From: Turicibacter sp. TJ11
GTDB taxonomy: Bacteria; Bacillota_I; Bacilli_A; MOL361; Turicibacteraceae
DNA length: 64,000 nt
Assembly: GCF_021497505.1 (NCBI RefSeq)
Contig: NZ_CP069349.1
Coordinates: 769,861-833,860, forward strand
Direction of reading: 5' to 3'
This document shows, piece after piece, positions 41,081 through 49,396 of the stretch (position 1 is the stretch's first letter; each line of letters begins with the position of its first letter). A program made the position numbers and the translations under genes. Below the pieces are notes generated by a model, which was given only the letters and a program-made list of their open reading frames with translations, was not told the DNA's origin and did not search any database.

Positions 41081-42424
41081 TTATTGTTCCATTAAGAAAA
41101 AATCTTTAATTGTCTTTATCATGTAATCTAACATTTCTCTCGTCATACCTGGATAAACCCCAATACATAAGGAGTTATTCATAATCATATCTGTTTTTTC
41201 TAACTCTCCTACCACTCTAAAACGATCGGGTGTTTGTTTTAATTCATGAAAGACAGGGTGTTTCAAAATATTTCCGGCAAATAAATTTCGTGTTTGAATG
41301 TGATTCTCTTCTAAATACTTCGCCAAATCAACACGACGCTTCCCACTACTTTCTTTCACGGTCATGATAAATCCAAACCAACTTGGACGACTATTTAAAG
41401 TGGGTTCCGGTAAAATGAGATAAGGTTCGAGCTCACTTAAATGCTCACGTAAATAGTCCCAATTTTTTTGTCTCATCTTTACAATCTCCGTTAACTTTTC
41501 AAGCTGAGCACACCCAATCGCTGCCTGCATATCCGTCAGTTTTAAGTTATATCCAAAGTGCGAGTAAACATATTTATGATCGTATCCCACCGGAAGTTCT
41601 CCAAATTGTTTTGTGAATCGATAGCCACATGTATTATCTCGACCGCTATCACACCAACAATCGCGTCCCCAATCTCGAAGCGATTGAATAATTTGATGAA
41701 GTTTCGGATGATTCGTATAAACAGCGCCTCCTTCTCCCATCGTCATATGATGAGGGGGATAAAAGCTTGACGTTCCAATATGCCCAATCGTTCCTGTTTT
41801 TTTCCACGTTCCATCAATGAAATACTCTGATCCTAACGCATCACAGTTATCTTCAATTAACCATAATTGATGTTCTTCACAAAAAGCTTTCACACGTTCT
41901 AAATCAAATGGATTTCCTAAGCTATGCGCAATCATCACAGCTTTTGTCTTAGAAGATAAAGCTTTTTTCATTTCCTCAATATTAATGTTATACGATGGTA
42001 GCTCAACATCAACAAAAACGGGAACGGCTCCGTATTGAATAATCGGCGAAATGGTCGTTGGAAATCCAGCTGCCACAGTAATGACTTCATCTCCCCGCTG
42101 AACTTGTCTATTACCTAAAAGGGGTGAGGTTAAGGCCATAAAAGCTAATAAATTAGCCGATGATCCAGAATTACATAACGAACAATAACGAACCCCTAAA
42201 TACTTCGCAAAGTCTTTTTCAAATTGTTTCACCCATTTACCTGAAGTTAACCAAAAGTCTAAACTAGCATCGACGAGATTTATTAATTCATGTTCATCAA
42301 AATAACGTCCTCCATAATTAATGTAGGTTTCTCCTTCAATAAAAGGTGACGTCTTAAACTTTTCATCATAATATTCCTTCACTTGCTCTAAAATTTGATT
42401 CTTTAACTCCTCTACTCGACTCAT
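41081..42424 (-). CDS. rfbH: CDP-4-keto-6-deoxyglucose 3-dehydratase (E1)
   Basis: A 447-residue PMP-dependent iron-sulfur enzyme of the aminotransferase fold that removes the C3 hydroxyl of CDP-4-keto-6-deoxyglucose. The position of the PLP lysine is a histidine (SFYPPHHMTMGEGG), the hallmark of E1, and a cysteine cluster (GRDCWCDSGRDNTCGYRF) matches the region that binds its [2Fe-2S] centre. E1 needs an E3 reductase (RfbI/AscD) to finish 3-deoxygenation; none is in this window. It lies 20 bases upstream of rfbG. Confidence 0.94.
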   Translation of the reverse strand: MSRVEELKNQILEQVKEYYDEKFKTSPFIEGETYINYGGRYFDEHELINLVDASLDFWLTSGKWVKQFEKDFAKYLGVRYCSLCNSGSSANLLAFMALTSPLLGNRQVQRGDEVITVAAGFPTTISPIIQYGAVPVFVDVELPSYNINIEEMKKALSSKTKAVMIAHSLGNPFDLERVKAFCEEHQLWLIEDNCDALGSEYFIDGTWKKTGTIGHIGTSSFYPPHHMTMGEGGAVYTNHPKLHQIIQSLRDWGRDCWCDSGRDNTCGYRFTKQFGELPVGYDHKYVYSHFGYNLKLTDMQAAIGCAQLEKLTEIVKMRQKNWDYLREHLSELEPYLILPEPTLNSRPSWFGFIMTVKESSGKRRVDLAKYLEENHIQTRNLFAGNILKHPVFHELKQTPDRFRVVGELEKTDMIMNNSLCIGVYPGMTREMLDYMIKTIKDFFLMEQ

Positions 42425-42451
42425 TTGCTCCCTCCTAAATTTAAAAACGAA

Positions 42452-43166
42452 TTAAATTCTTGATAGTAAGTCATACATTAATCTCGGATAAGTCGAAGGA
42501 ATCTGTAATCCTTCTCCTTTTTCAGCGATCAAACGCTTAAAGGCAACGCTATAAATCTCTAAAAGCTTTGTGATAAATTGGGTATATTCAACTTTAGTTT
42601 CAAAGACATGATTGAGTGAAGCAACATCCGCTAATTTAGCCGCTTCGTCAAATCCTCGCAATTCATCTCCCCAATCTTTTTCTGATTCAGCTGTTGTTTG
42701 ACTTTGATGCCGTCTAAAATAACTTAACGCTTCTTTCAGATAAACACACTTCCCTGATTCTAAAAGTGAATACCACGTCACTAGATCGGAATAAACAATA
42801 AACTCGTGATGATAGTACTGCCCAAAAGGAAATTTTAAAGCCGATTTTTTAAATAAAACGGTTGTTGGCTCTCCGATAAAATTATCAATGGTTTGAATAG
42901 ATAACTTTAATAACTCTTGACCTTCTCCCATCCAGTCTTGCTCTAACTGCAATCCCATGAGATAAGGAGCAATTCCTTGATCATCATCATTAATGACATA
43001 TCTGGGTGACGTCACCAGATGAATGTCAGAATCTTTTAGACAATAAGCCATCATTATTTCAATTTTTTGAGGTGCGAATAAATCATCATCCATTAAAAAA
43101 TTAATATACTCACCCTTCGCTAACTCTAAACAGCGTCGCATATTACCAATGTATTTAATATTTTCT
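42452..43166 (-). pseudogene. 3' part of a GT2 gene split by an IS1595-family element
   Basis: Encodes the C-terminal 238 residues of a family 2 glycosyltransferase (ENIKYIGNMRRCLELAKGEY, metal motif MDDDLF). Removing the element at 43175-44937 and one copy of the 8-bp duplication joins it in frame to 44938-45152, giving YYKNKENIKYIGNM and a total of 309 residues, one shorter than the intact paralogue at 36385. Translation from the internal ATG at 43141 would lack the nucleotide-binding half and be inactive. Confidence 0.9.
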
Positions 43167-43174
43167 TTATTTTT
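43167..43174. repeat. Target duplication, left copy (TTATTTTT)
   Basis: TTATTTTT directly outside the left end of the IS1595-family element; an identical copy at 44938-44945 is directly outside the right end. Confidence 0.88.
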
Positions 43175-43211
43175 CGCTGTGTTTTAAGTAAATGTTGATT
43201 TTAACAATAAT

Positions 43212-43243
43212 AAAAAGCTGTTCAAATAGTTGAACAGCTTTTT
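43212..43243 (-). terminator. Terminator of the passenger gene
   Basis: Perfect 14-bp-class stem AAAAAGCTGTTCAA/TTGAACAGCTTTTT with an ATAG loop, directly after the lipoprotein stop codon and inside the element. Confidence 0.88.
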
Positions 43244-43244
43244 A

Positions 43245-43721
43245 TTACTTAACGGTATAAGTGTTTATAAAATTTTGTAAAGATGATACATCTTCTGAAA
43301 TACTTTCTAAATCATTTCCATAATTTTCAGATAATGTCGTTCTATCAAAGGTTATCGTTTCTTGGTCTCCGATATTAAAATTTACAATTTCTGCATTTGT
43401 AACGAGAGATAAGATAATCATTGAGTTTCCTTGTAATACCTCGTTTAATGCAACTTTTGACGTTGAACCATCTTCTAACTCAACAGTAGCCTCGTCAAAT
43501 GATTTGTAATTAATCGTCACCTCATATGGTTCTTGACTTGTTTGTAATTCAAATCCATCTAAATACTCATGAGCTGGCAATAGCTCTATAATATGACCAA
43601 CAGCAGAATTATCACCAACGAAAGACCCCTTGTAATTTAACAATTCAGTCATATTAGTTGGTTTACCACAACCGACAAGAACGAATGATAACAACATTGA
43701 AAGCATAAGTAACTTCTTCAT
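43245..43721 (-). CDS. DUF4825-like lipoprotein (IS passenger gene)
   Basis: A 158-residue lipoprotein (lipobox FVLVGCG). The body matches the pattern of DUF4825 domains: GSFVGDNSAVGHIIELLP followed by FELQTSQEPYEVTINY. The ATG at 43721 is chosen because AGGAGG lies just upstream; the GTG at 43730 is within that site's reach but less likely. It lies inside the IS1595 element, 70 bases downstream of the transposase gene, with its own terminator before the element end. DUF4825 domains occur in membrane regulators and lipoproteins of Firmicutes; the function is unknown. Confidence 0.85.
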   Translation of the reverse strand: MKKLLMLSMLLSFVLVGCGKPTNMTELLNYKGSFVGDNSAVGHIIELLPAHEYLDGFELQTSQEPYEVTINYKSFDEATVELEDGSTSKVALNEVLQGNSMIILSLVTNAEIVNFNIGDQETITFDRTTLSENYGNDLESISEDVSSLQNFINTYTVK

Positions 43722-43790
43722 TCCAATCACCTCCTGTTTTCTATTATATATCTTATTCCATTTTTTAACAACAAACTAATGTATTAGTCT

Positions 43791-44831
43791 TTACATAATA
43801 AAATTAGCTCTTCTTTCTCGAATCATTTCATTAGATACTACACAATAACTTGCTTGTGATTGCACATAAGCTTTCTGAATTTTTAGAAGTTCTTTTTCAT
43901 CCTTAAAAAGCTCAATCCACTTGAACCACATTAAATAACTATATAGATGCTTAGTTGATACTCCTCTAAACTTTTGTAGGAAAGCTTTAAAATTACTATG
44001 AAAAGCATTGATGTGTTGAATATGATAAATACCTTTCATATATTTTCCTGATGGAACTGCCTTATGTTCTAAATCTAATTCTTTAGCTAATTTTCCATAT
44101 CCATGAGCGCTATCCGTACACAAAATAGAATGGGATGCAATACGACCTTCAAAGAAACGTTTTAGGTTATCATATTTCACTCGTCCTGTTCCTATCATTC
44201 CAATTAAAATATTACCTGTTCTATCTAATGCCGTTCCAATACAGACCTGTTCACTTGATAATCCACGCTTGCCAACAGACTCTCCACCTCGTTTACGGGG
44301 TGGTCTTGGCATTGTAAACCGTTTGCTTTTAGAATGATTTCCTTTGTAGCTATAACGGAGATAGCATTCGTCCGCTTCAACCAATCCATCAACTTCTCCT
44401 GCTCCCATGAATGAGCTAAGAGCGTCTAAAATTTTGTGTCGCCAAAAAAAGGCTGTGGCGAGATTGATATTACATTCCCATGCACAACGGCGTAAGCTAT
44501 ATCCCTTAATCATACATTCAATATAGTCAATCCATACTTTTGTTTCTTTCTTTGAATAAGCAGTTGGTGTTTGAGTTTGTTGGCTAAATGATTTTCCGCA
44601 GTTGCGACAGAGATAACGTTGATTTCCTTTTGCTTTACCATTCTTTACGATATGGTCGTCATGACAAAAAGGGCATTTATACTGCCCTGATGAGTACCTG
44701 GTTTCTTGAATCTCATTTTGAAGTTTAGACAAATCGGATTTAAAGATTCCTTTTTCAACTTAAACTAAGATTTCTGGTAAATCATTGGATGCTACTCGCT
44801 TTAAAAGTGCTAAAATAACTGCTTTTGGCAT
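43791..44831 (-). pseudogene. IS1595-family transposase with an in-frame stop near its start
   Basis: From the ATG at 44831 the frame reads MPKAVILALLKRVASNDLPE, then a TAA at 44760-44762 (codon 24), and continues in the same frame as VEKGIFKSDLSKLQNE through a zinc ribbon (CPFCHDDH and CRNCGKSF) and the DDE_Tnp_IS1595 core (GLVEADECYLRYSYKGN, LCTDSAHGYG, HINAFHSNFKAF). The remaining 313 codons could only start from a TTG at 44732. The N-terminal helix is lost if the stop is not read through, so activity is doubtful. Confidence 0.8.
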
Positions 44832-44937
44832 AGATAAAACTCCTCAAACATATGTTCTAATAATATTATAATGGATAATTTAAGAGTTAGTTATGCAAAT
44901 TCTGTGTGAAATATCAACACTATTTTAAAACAGAGCC

Positions 44938-45152
44938 TTATTTTTATAATAAAAGATATTCGAAGTTGTTTTCATTAACGCTTCGATATACTCCTTTGTT
45001 TCGTCATGCTCACTATTGTCACAAATAATAATCTCAAGATTCGGATACGTTTGACTTAAGGCACTATCTAAAGCACGTTTTAAATAATTTAAGCGGTTAT
45101 ACGTTGGAATTAAAATACTCACAAGCGGCAAATCATCATTTAGCTGTTCCAT
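44938..45152 (-). pseudogene. 5' part of the IS1595-split GT2 gene
   Basis: Starts at the ATG 45152, eight bases after AAAGGAG, and encodes the nucleotide-binding half of a family 2 glycosyltransferase (VSILIPTYNRLNYLKRALDS, IICDNSEHDETK). It runs into the element and stops after three foreign codons at 44925. The start lies 14 bases after the rfbF stop codon, so the gene was the second of the operon. See the 3' part at 42452-43166 for the reconstruction. Confidence 0.9.
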
Positions 45153-45166
45153 CCATCCCTCTCCTT

Positions 45167-45937
45167 TTACCAAGTGATCCACGGCGCTTTTTTCTCGTTA
45201 ATCATGCGTTCTAACTCCACTTTATCTCGTAAGGTATCCATCGGTTTCCAAAATCCATAATGTTTATAAGCCATCAGTTGTTGATCATTTGCTAATTGTT
45301 GCAACGGTTCTTCTTCCCAAATTGTCAAATCATCTTCAATATAATCCATGACCTCAGGTTCTAAAACGAAAAATCCGCCATTGACCCACATGCCATCTCC
45401 TGATGGTTTCTCATAAAATTTTAAGACGTCTTGATTTTTCTATAAAGAAAGCGCTCCAAAACGTCCGATTGGTTGAACAGCGGTGACTGTTGCTAGCTTT
45501 TGATGTTTTTGATGAAATTCAACTAACGCTTTAATATCGATATCCGATACCCCATCCCCATATGTCAGCATGAAAGGTTCGTTTCCGATATAATCTTTCA
45601 CACGTTTAATTCGTCCACCCGTTAAGGTTTTTAAGCCTGTATCGACAAGTGTTACTTTCCAAGGCTCTGAAATAGGTTGATGAATCACCAACTCCCCACT
45701 CGATAAGTCAATGGTAAAGTCACTCGTATTTTCATAGTAATTAATAAAATATTCTTTAATCACCTGCCCTTTATATCCACAACAAACAATAAATTCATTA
45801 AATCCATGAGTGGAGTACATATTCATAATATGCCAAAGAATTGGCTTCCCACCGATTTCCACCATTGGCTTAGGACGAATATCAGTTTCTTCACTTAATC
45901 GGGTTCCAAATCCCCCTGCTAAAATGACCACTTTCAT
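45167..45937 (-). pseudogene. rfbF: Glucose-1-phosphate cytidylyltransferase with an in-frame amber codon
   Basis: The frame is 257 codons long, the normal size for RfbF, and starts MKVVILAGGFGTRLSEET with the RPKPMVEIGGKPILWHI signature; the C-terminal part VNGGFFVLEPEVMDYIE and KPMDTLRDKVELER is also intact. A single TAG at 45440-45442, between GRFGALSL and KNQDVLKFYEKP, interrupts it in the same frame. A CAG to TAG change would explain it, so this looks like a recent nonsense mutation (or sequencing error). Without RfbF, CDP-glucose would not be made by this operon unless another copy exists. It is the first gene of the operon. Confidence 0.92.
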
Positions 45938-46251
45938 GACAACACCTCACTATCTTAATTCATCAATCTCTATCAAATTTTATACTTTATCTCAACATAA
46001 AAGAACGAAATCTCTCATAACATTTCAATCTTCAAACTCATGAATTCAGAGTTCCTCTCAGTTTAGCGTTGATTTTGAATAAGAATGACTAACTCTACTT
46101 AGTCAAGTTGATTTCCTGATAAAAAGAAAATGGTTAAAAGATAATGATCGTTAAGACATGTGAAATCATCCACTTTTTTTTCGCTGATGATAAGATAATC
46201 TCTTTCACTAACTAAAAACGAACAAAAGTTTGCTTTTTTATCGAAAAACTA
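45938..46251. other. Upstream region of the CDP-sugar operon
   Basis: About 310 AT-rich bases that should contain the operon promoter. TTGACT followed after 17 bases by CTTATT on the minus strand (near 46085-46115) is the best pair seen, but the -10 is weak. Confidence 0.3.
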
Positions 46252-46280
46252 TTGAAAAACATCTCGTTATTTGTCATAAT
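46252..46280 (+). promoter_or_regulatory. Candidate plus-strand promoter
   Basis: TTGAAA and CATAAT separated by exactly 17 bases. No plus-strand gene follows, only a structured stretch that ends in a terminator. Confidence 0.45.
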
Positions 46281-46286
46281 ATAAGA

Positions 46287-46427
46287 GTCAGCAGACATAG
46301 ACCACCTAATCAGATGAAGTCATCCCTAATCGTCTTCATCTATTCCGAATTCCAAACAATTTTCAAAACGAGATCTTCTTTCCGGGTCTCTTCTACTAAA
46401 AAAGCTCACCTCATAGGTGAGCTTTTT
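46287..46427 (+). ncRNA. Candidate small RNA
   Basis: A transcript from the promoter at 46252-46280 would be about 140 bases long, contain a hairpin AGATGAAG/CTTCATCT (46312-46341) and a weaker GAGA/TCTC hairpin, and end at the strong hairpin 46401-46425 with a T run. No open frame with a ribosome binding site lies within it. The same terminal hairpin may simply terminate nhaC from the other strand, so this is only a candidate. Confidence 0.3.
46401..46427. terminator. Bidirectional terminator downstream of nhaC
   Basis: Perfect 11-bp stem AAAGCTCACCT/AGGTGAGCTTT with a CAT loop and A/T runs on both sides. Confidence 0.85.
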
Positions 46428-46518
46428 ATGTTTGGCATAAAAAAAGAAGTCATCCTTAACAGGAAAGACCTCTTTACTGAGTAATGATTTCAATTCTTTT
46501 AGCTTATAAAGCATTTTT

Positions 46519-47811
46519 TTATTTTTTTAATTTAGGGAATCCCATGATAATAGCAATTAACCCACAAACACCCATTAACATCGGATAATGAACATATTTA
46601 ATAATTTCAACGGGTGAGATGGCAGCTAAACCTGCGGCTCCTAACACTTGCGCTCCATATGGGATTAACCCTTGCCAACACGATGAAAAAATATCTAAAA
46701 GACTGGCTGAACGACGTGGATCAATGTCAAATTCTTCTGCAATTTCTTTGGCTAATGGTCCAGCCATCACAATGGCGATCGTATTATTAGCCGTACATAA
46801 ATCGATGGCACTCACTAACGTCGCAATTCCTAGTTCAGCCCCTTTTTTAGATCGGATGCGTGATTTAATTAAATGTAGTAAATAATCAATTCCACCATTA
46901 TGTTTAATTAATTCTAAGACACCACCGACAATTAAACAAAGAATCGCTAATTCTTGCATTCCTGCCATTCCCTCTGAAATAGCCGTGATACATTCAAGTA
47001 ACTGAAAAGATTGTGTCATAAAGCCAATCAATCCAGCTAATACAATCCCGCTTCCAAGTAAAATAAACACATTGACACCAAGTAAAGCCCCGACTAAAAT
47101 CGCCAAGTAAGGAATGACTTTCACCCATTCAATGGCCTCAATTTCTGTTAAATGTACTTGATAGCTTGACGTTAATAAAAACAAAATAACAAGTGAAAGA
47201 AGCGCAGCGGGTAATACAATTAAAAAATTCACTTTAAATTTATCTTTCAGTTCACACCCTTGCGTACGAACCGCTGCAATCGTCGTATCAGAAATCATCG
47301 ATAAATTATCACCAAACATTCCACCACCGACAATCGCTCCAATAACCAGTGGAACTGGAATGGATGTGGCCTGTGCAATTCCTAATCCAACCGGCGTTAA
47401 AGCCGTAATCGTTCCAACAGAAGTCCCCATTGAAACAGAAATAAAACTAGCAATGACAAATAATCCAACGACAACTAAGTTAGCTGGCAAAACCGATAAA
47501 CTTAAATTGACTGTGGCATCCACACCACCCATTGCTTTAGCAACGCTAGAAAAGGCACCAGCTAATAAGAAAATGATCACCATCATGATGATATTTTCAT
47601 TTCCTGCCCCTTTACAAAAAACCATCACTTTATCGTTAAAAGGTTCTTTTCGATTAAACATAAATGCGACCACCGCTGCTAGGCCAAAGGCAACTAAGAC
47701 AGGCATCGCATAAAAATCACCTGTTAAGATCCCGCTTCCTACAAATAAAACTAAAAATACACCCAGTGGCAATAATGCCCATGGATTTCCCTTCTTCTGT
47801 TTAAGGTTCAT
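46519..47811 (-). CDS. NhaC-family Na+/H+ antiporter
   Basis: A 430-residue membrane protein with about eleven membrane segments. Motifs of the NhaC family are visible: SVSMGTSVGTITALTPVG, GGGMFGDNLSMISDTTIAA and, in the C-terminal half, SAIDLCTANNTIAIVMAGP followed by SLLDIFSSCWQGLIPYGAQ. NhaC proteins exchange sodium, or organic acids such as malate and lactate, for protons, so the exact substrate is open. AGGAGG precedes the ATG. It is a single-gene unit with the terminator at 46401. Confidence 0.9.
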   Translation of the reverse strand: MNLKQKKGNPWALLPLGVFLVLFVGSGILTGDFYAMPVLVAFGLAAVVAFMFNRKEPFNDKVMVFCKGAGNENIIMMVIIFLLAGAFSSVAKAMGGVDATVNLSLSVLPANLVVVGLFVIASFISVSMGTSVGTITALTPVGLGIAQATSIPVPLVIGAIVGGGMFGDNLSMISDTTIAAVRTQGCELKDKFKVNFLIVLPAALLSLVILFLLTSSYQVHLTEIEAIEWVKVIPYLAILVGALLGVNVFILLGSGIVLAGLIGFMTQSFQLLECITAISEGMAGMQELAILCLIVGGVLELIKHNGGIDYLLHLIKSRIRSKKGAELGIATLVSAIDLCTANNTIAIVMAGPLAKEIAEEFDIDPRRSASLLDIFSSCWQGLIPYGAQVLGAAGLAAISPVEIIKYVHYPMLMGVCGLIAIIMGFPKLKK

Positions 47812-47868
47812 GTTTCTCCTCCTTCTAAGTCCCTTTCATGAGACTATCCCTACAAAGCTACAGTATCA

Positions 47869-47897
47869 AGTTTACTGACTCTGTCGATACTTGTCAA
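47869..47897 (-). promoter_or_regulatory. Candidate promoter of the nhaC gene
   Basis: On the minus strand TTGACA is followed after 17 bases by TAAACT, about 60 bases before the gene. The rest of 47898-48180 is AT-rich and should contain the promoter of the HD-domain gene; no convincing hexamer pair was found there. Confidence 0.5.
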
Positions 47898-48180
47898 TGT
47901 TTGGACTCTGCATTTTTACATCAAATGTATCGATCTAAATCCACTAAAAAGATCATCTCTTTTGCATTTTTTTAAAAACTTAAGCAAATCGACAAAATAA
48001 ACTAAGAATAACTAATTCATTTACGCTATATATAAGAAGTGATCAGGGGTTTACCAATCAGAAACTTTTAGCGTTAAGAAAACGAGTCTTTAAATCATGC
48101 ATGAGATAAATTTAAATGAATGAAAACTATTTTTATAATAATGAAGTAAAGAAAAGCGTACTAAAAGGGGTTACATTAAA

Positions 48181-48664
48181 ATGAGTATAAAGCAAATTAT
48201 ATTGAGCCGACTTCATAGTATCGAGCGTGAAGGAATGAGTGATTTAATTCATTTTTTAACATCAGAGAGTGACTACTTTACAGCACCAGCTAGCATTAAA
48301 GGGCATTGTAACTATCCGCACGGATTAGCCGTTCATAGCCATAACGTCGTTGAATTACTGATTCAAAAGAATAAACAATTTCATCTAGGTTTATCAACTG
48401 AAACGATCTACTTGGCTGGTTACTTACATGATTTATGTAAAACGAATATCTTTTATCCGACGCTTAAACTACGCTATAATCAAAAAAATGAAAAAGAATG
48501 TTACTTTACTTATGACTGTGTGGATGATCTTCCACTCGGACATGGTGAAAAAAGTGTTATTCTTGCTCAACAATATATTAAATTAACCATTGATGAAATG
48601 TTATTAATTCGGTGGCACACCGGACCTCAAACACCGTGTGAGCATCCGTATCGTTATGAACAAG
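48181..48664 (+). pseudogene. 5' part of an HD-domain hydrolase gene split by an IS66 element
   Basis: Encodes an HD-domain protein: HCNYPHGLAVHSHNVVELL provides the first metal histidine and AGYLHDLCKT the HD pair; LLIRWHTGP resembles the later histidine helix. Such proteins hydrolyse phosphomonoesters or nucleotides. The reading frame enters the IS at 48665 and stops at 48681. Joining it to 50998-51152 after removing the element and one duplication gives RYEQALEKCPAIKAIFTADE in frame and a 212-residue protein. Confidence 0.9.
48657..48664. repeat. Target duplication, left copy (TGAACAAG)
   Basis: TGAACAAG is directly outside the left end of the three-gene IS66 element; the identical right copy is at 50990-50997. 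Confidence 0.92.
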
Positions 48665-48749
48665 GTAAGCACGTAATATAAACATGTCTATTTTGACCTC
48701 CAACTTTGGGCTATACTGTAGCTATCAAAGAAAAGGAGGTCAATTTTCT

Positions 48750-48944
48750 ATGAAAGAAAAGCCTATGATAATTCCAGTCGCATTGAGTGACTCTCATTTA
48801 AAGTCTCACTCAAAATCTGCGACTAATAAGGATATACCTACTTGTCAGTTTAAAATCAAAGATGCTGAAGTGCTGTTTTACAATGGCGTTGATAAACATA
48901 TCTTACATGCTGTTTTAGCGGAGATGTCAAAGTATGCTCGTTAA
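48750..48944 (+). CDS. IS66 accessory protein TnpA-like
   Basis: A 64-residue protein in the tnpA position. The ATG at 48750 is chosen because AAAAGGAGG lies about eight bases upstream; the open frame further upstream lacks such a site. The C-terminus (AEVLFYNGVDKHILHAVLAEM) matches the end of IS66 OrfA proteins, which are mostly longer and carry a helix-turn-helix; this one is short. It overlaps tnpB by 11 bases. Confidence 0.75.
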   Translation: MKEKPMIIPVALSDSHLKSHSKSATNKDIPTCQFKIKDAEVLFYNGVDKHILHAVLAEMSKYAR

Positions 48945-49290
48945 TTTTACAGAAGTTCAAAACATCTTCATTGTTTGCGGTCACACCGATATGCGTTGTG
49001 GAATTGATGGCTTAGCGAATTTAGTTTCAGATAAATATAATCTAGACTTATTTGACGATGCCATCTTCTTGTTTTGTGGAAGAAAAAAAGATCGCTACAA
49101 AGCTTTATACTGGGATCATGACGGATTTATGTTATTTTATAAACGAATTGAGAACGGTCATCTACAATGGCCAAAAGATCAAGATGAGGTTAAGAAATTA
49201 ACGTCCCAGGAATTACGCTGGTTATTAGAAGGTCTCTCTATTCAACAACCTAAAGCCATCAAACCAGCTAAAACTGGTGACCTATATTAA
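48934..49290 (+). CDS. tnpB: IS66 accessory protein TnpB
   Basis: A 118-residue protein with the IS66 Orf2/TnpB pattern: IFIVCGHTDMRCGIDGLANL, then FLFCGRKKDRYKALYWDHDG and LQWPKDQ. It is needed for transposition of three-gene IS66 elements, but its biochemical role is not settled. The start overlaps the end of tnpA, implying coupled translation. This is unrelated to the RNA-guided TnpB of IS605 elements despite the name. Confidence 0.93.
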   Translation: MLVNFTEVQNIFIVCGHTDMRCGIDGLANLVSDKYNLDLFDDAIFLFCGRKKDRYKALYWDHDGFMLFYKRIENGHLQWPKDQDEVKKLTSQELRWLLEGLSIQQPKAIKPAKTGDLY

Positions 49291-49396
49291 TAGAAATAAG
49301 GGATTTTCGACAAAATCCCTTATTTCTATTTTCATCTGTTGTGAGATTAGGTATACTAGGGTTAAGATATAGACATTTTGAAAGTAGGCGACTTGG

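Larger units (their letters stand above)
43175..44937. mobile_element. IS1595-family element carrying a lipoprotein passenger gene, 1763 bp
   Basis: The right end is GGCTCTGTTTTAAAATAGTG (minus-strand reading) and the left end is CGCTGTGTTTTAAGTAAATG, imperfect inverted repeats that both continue with TTGAT. Perfect 8-bp duplications TTATTTTT flank it, the size known for IS1595. Between the ends lie the transposase gene and a second gene, on the same strand, for a DUF4825-like lipoprotein. IS1595 elements with passenger genes are known as a class; a lipoprotein cargo is unusual as far as I know. The transposase gene has an in-frame stop, so this copy may be immobile. Confidence 0.9.

Noticed and set aside
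46230-46514. Short open frames on both strands between rfbF and nhaC
   Set aside because: They run through the terminator hairpin and lack ribosome binding sites.
48934-49290. RNA-guided TnpB nuclease
   Set aside because: The protein is the 118-residue IS66 accessory TnpB, with no RuvC motifs; only the name is shared.
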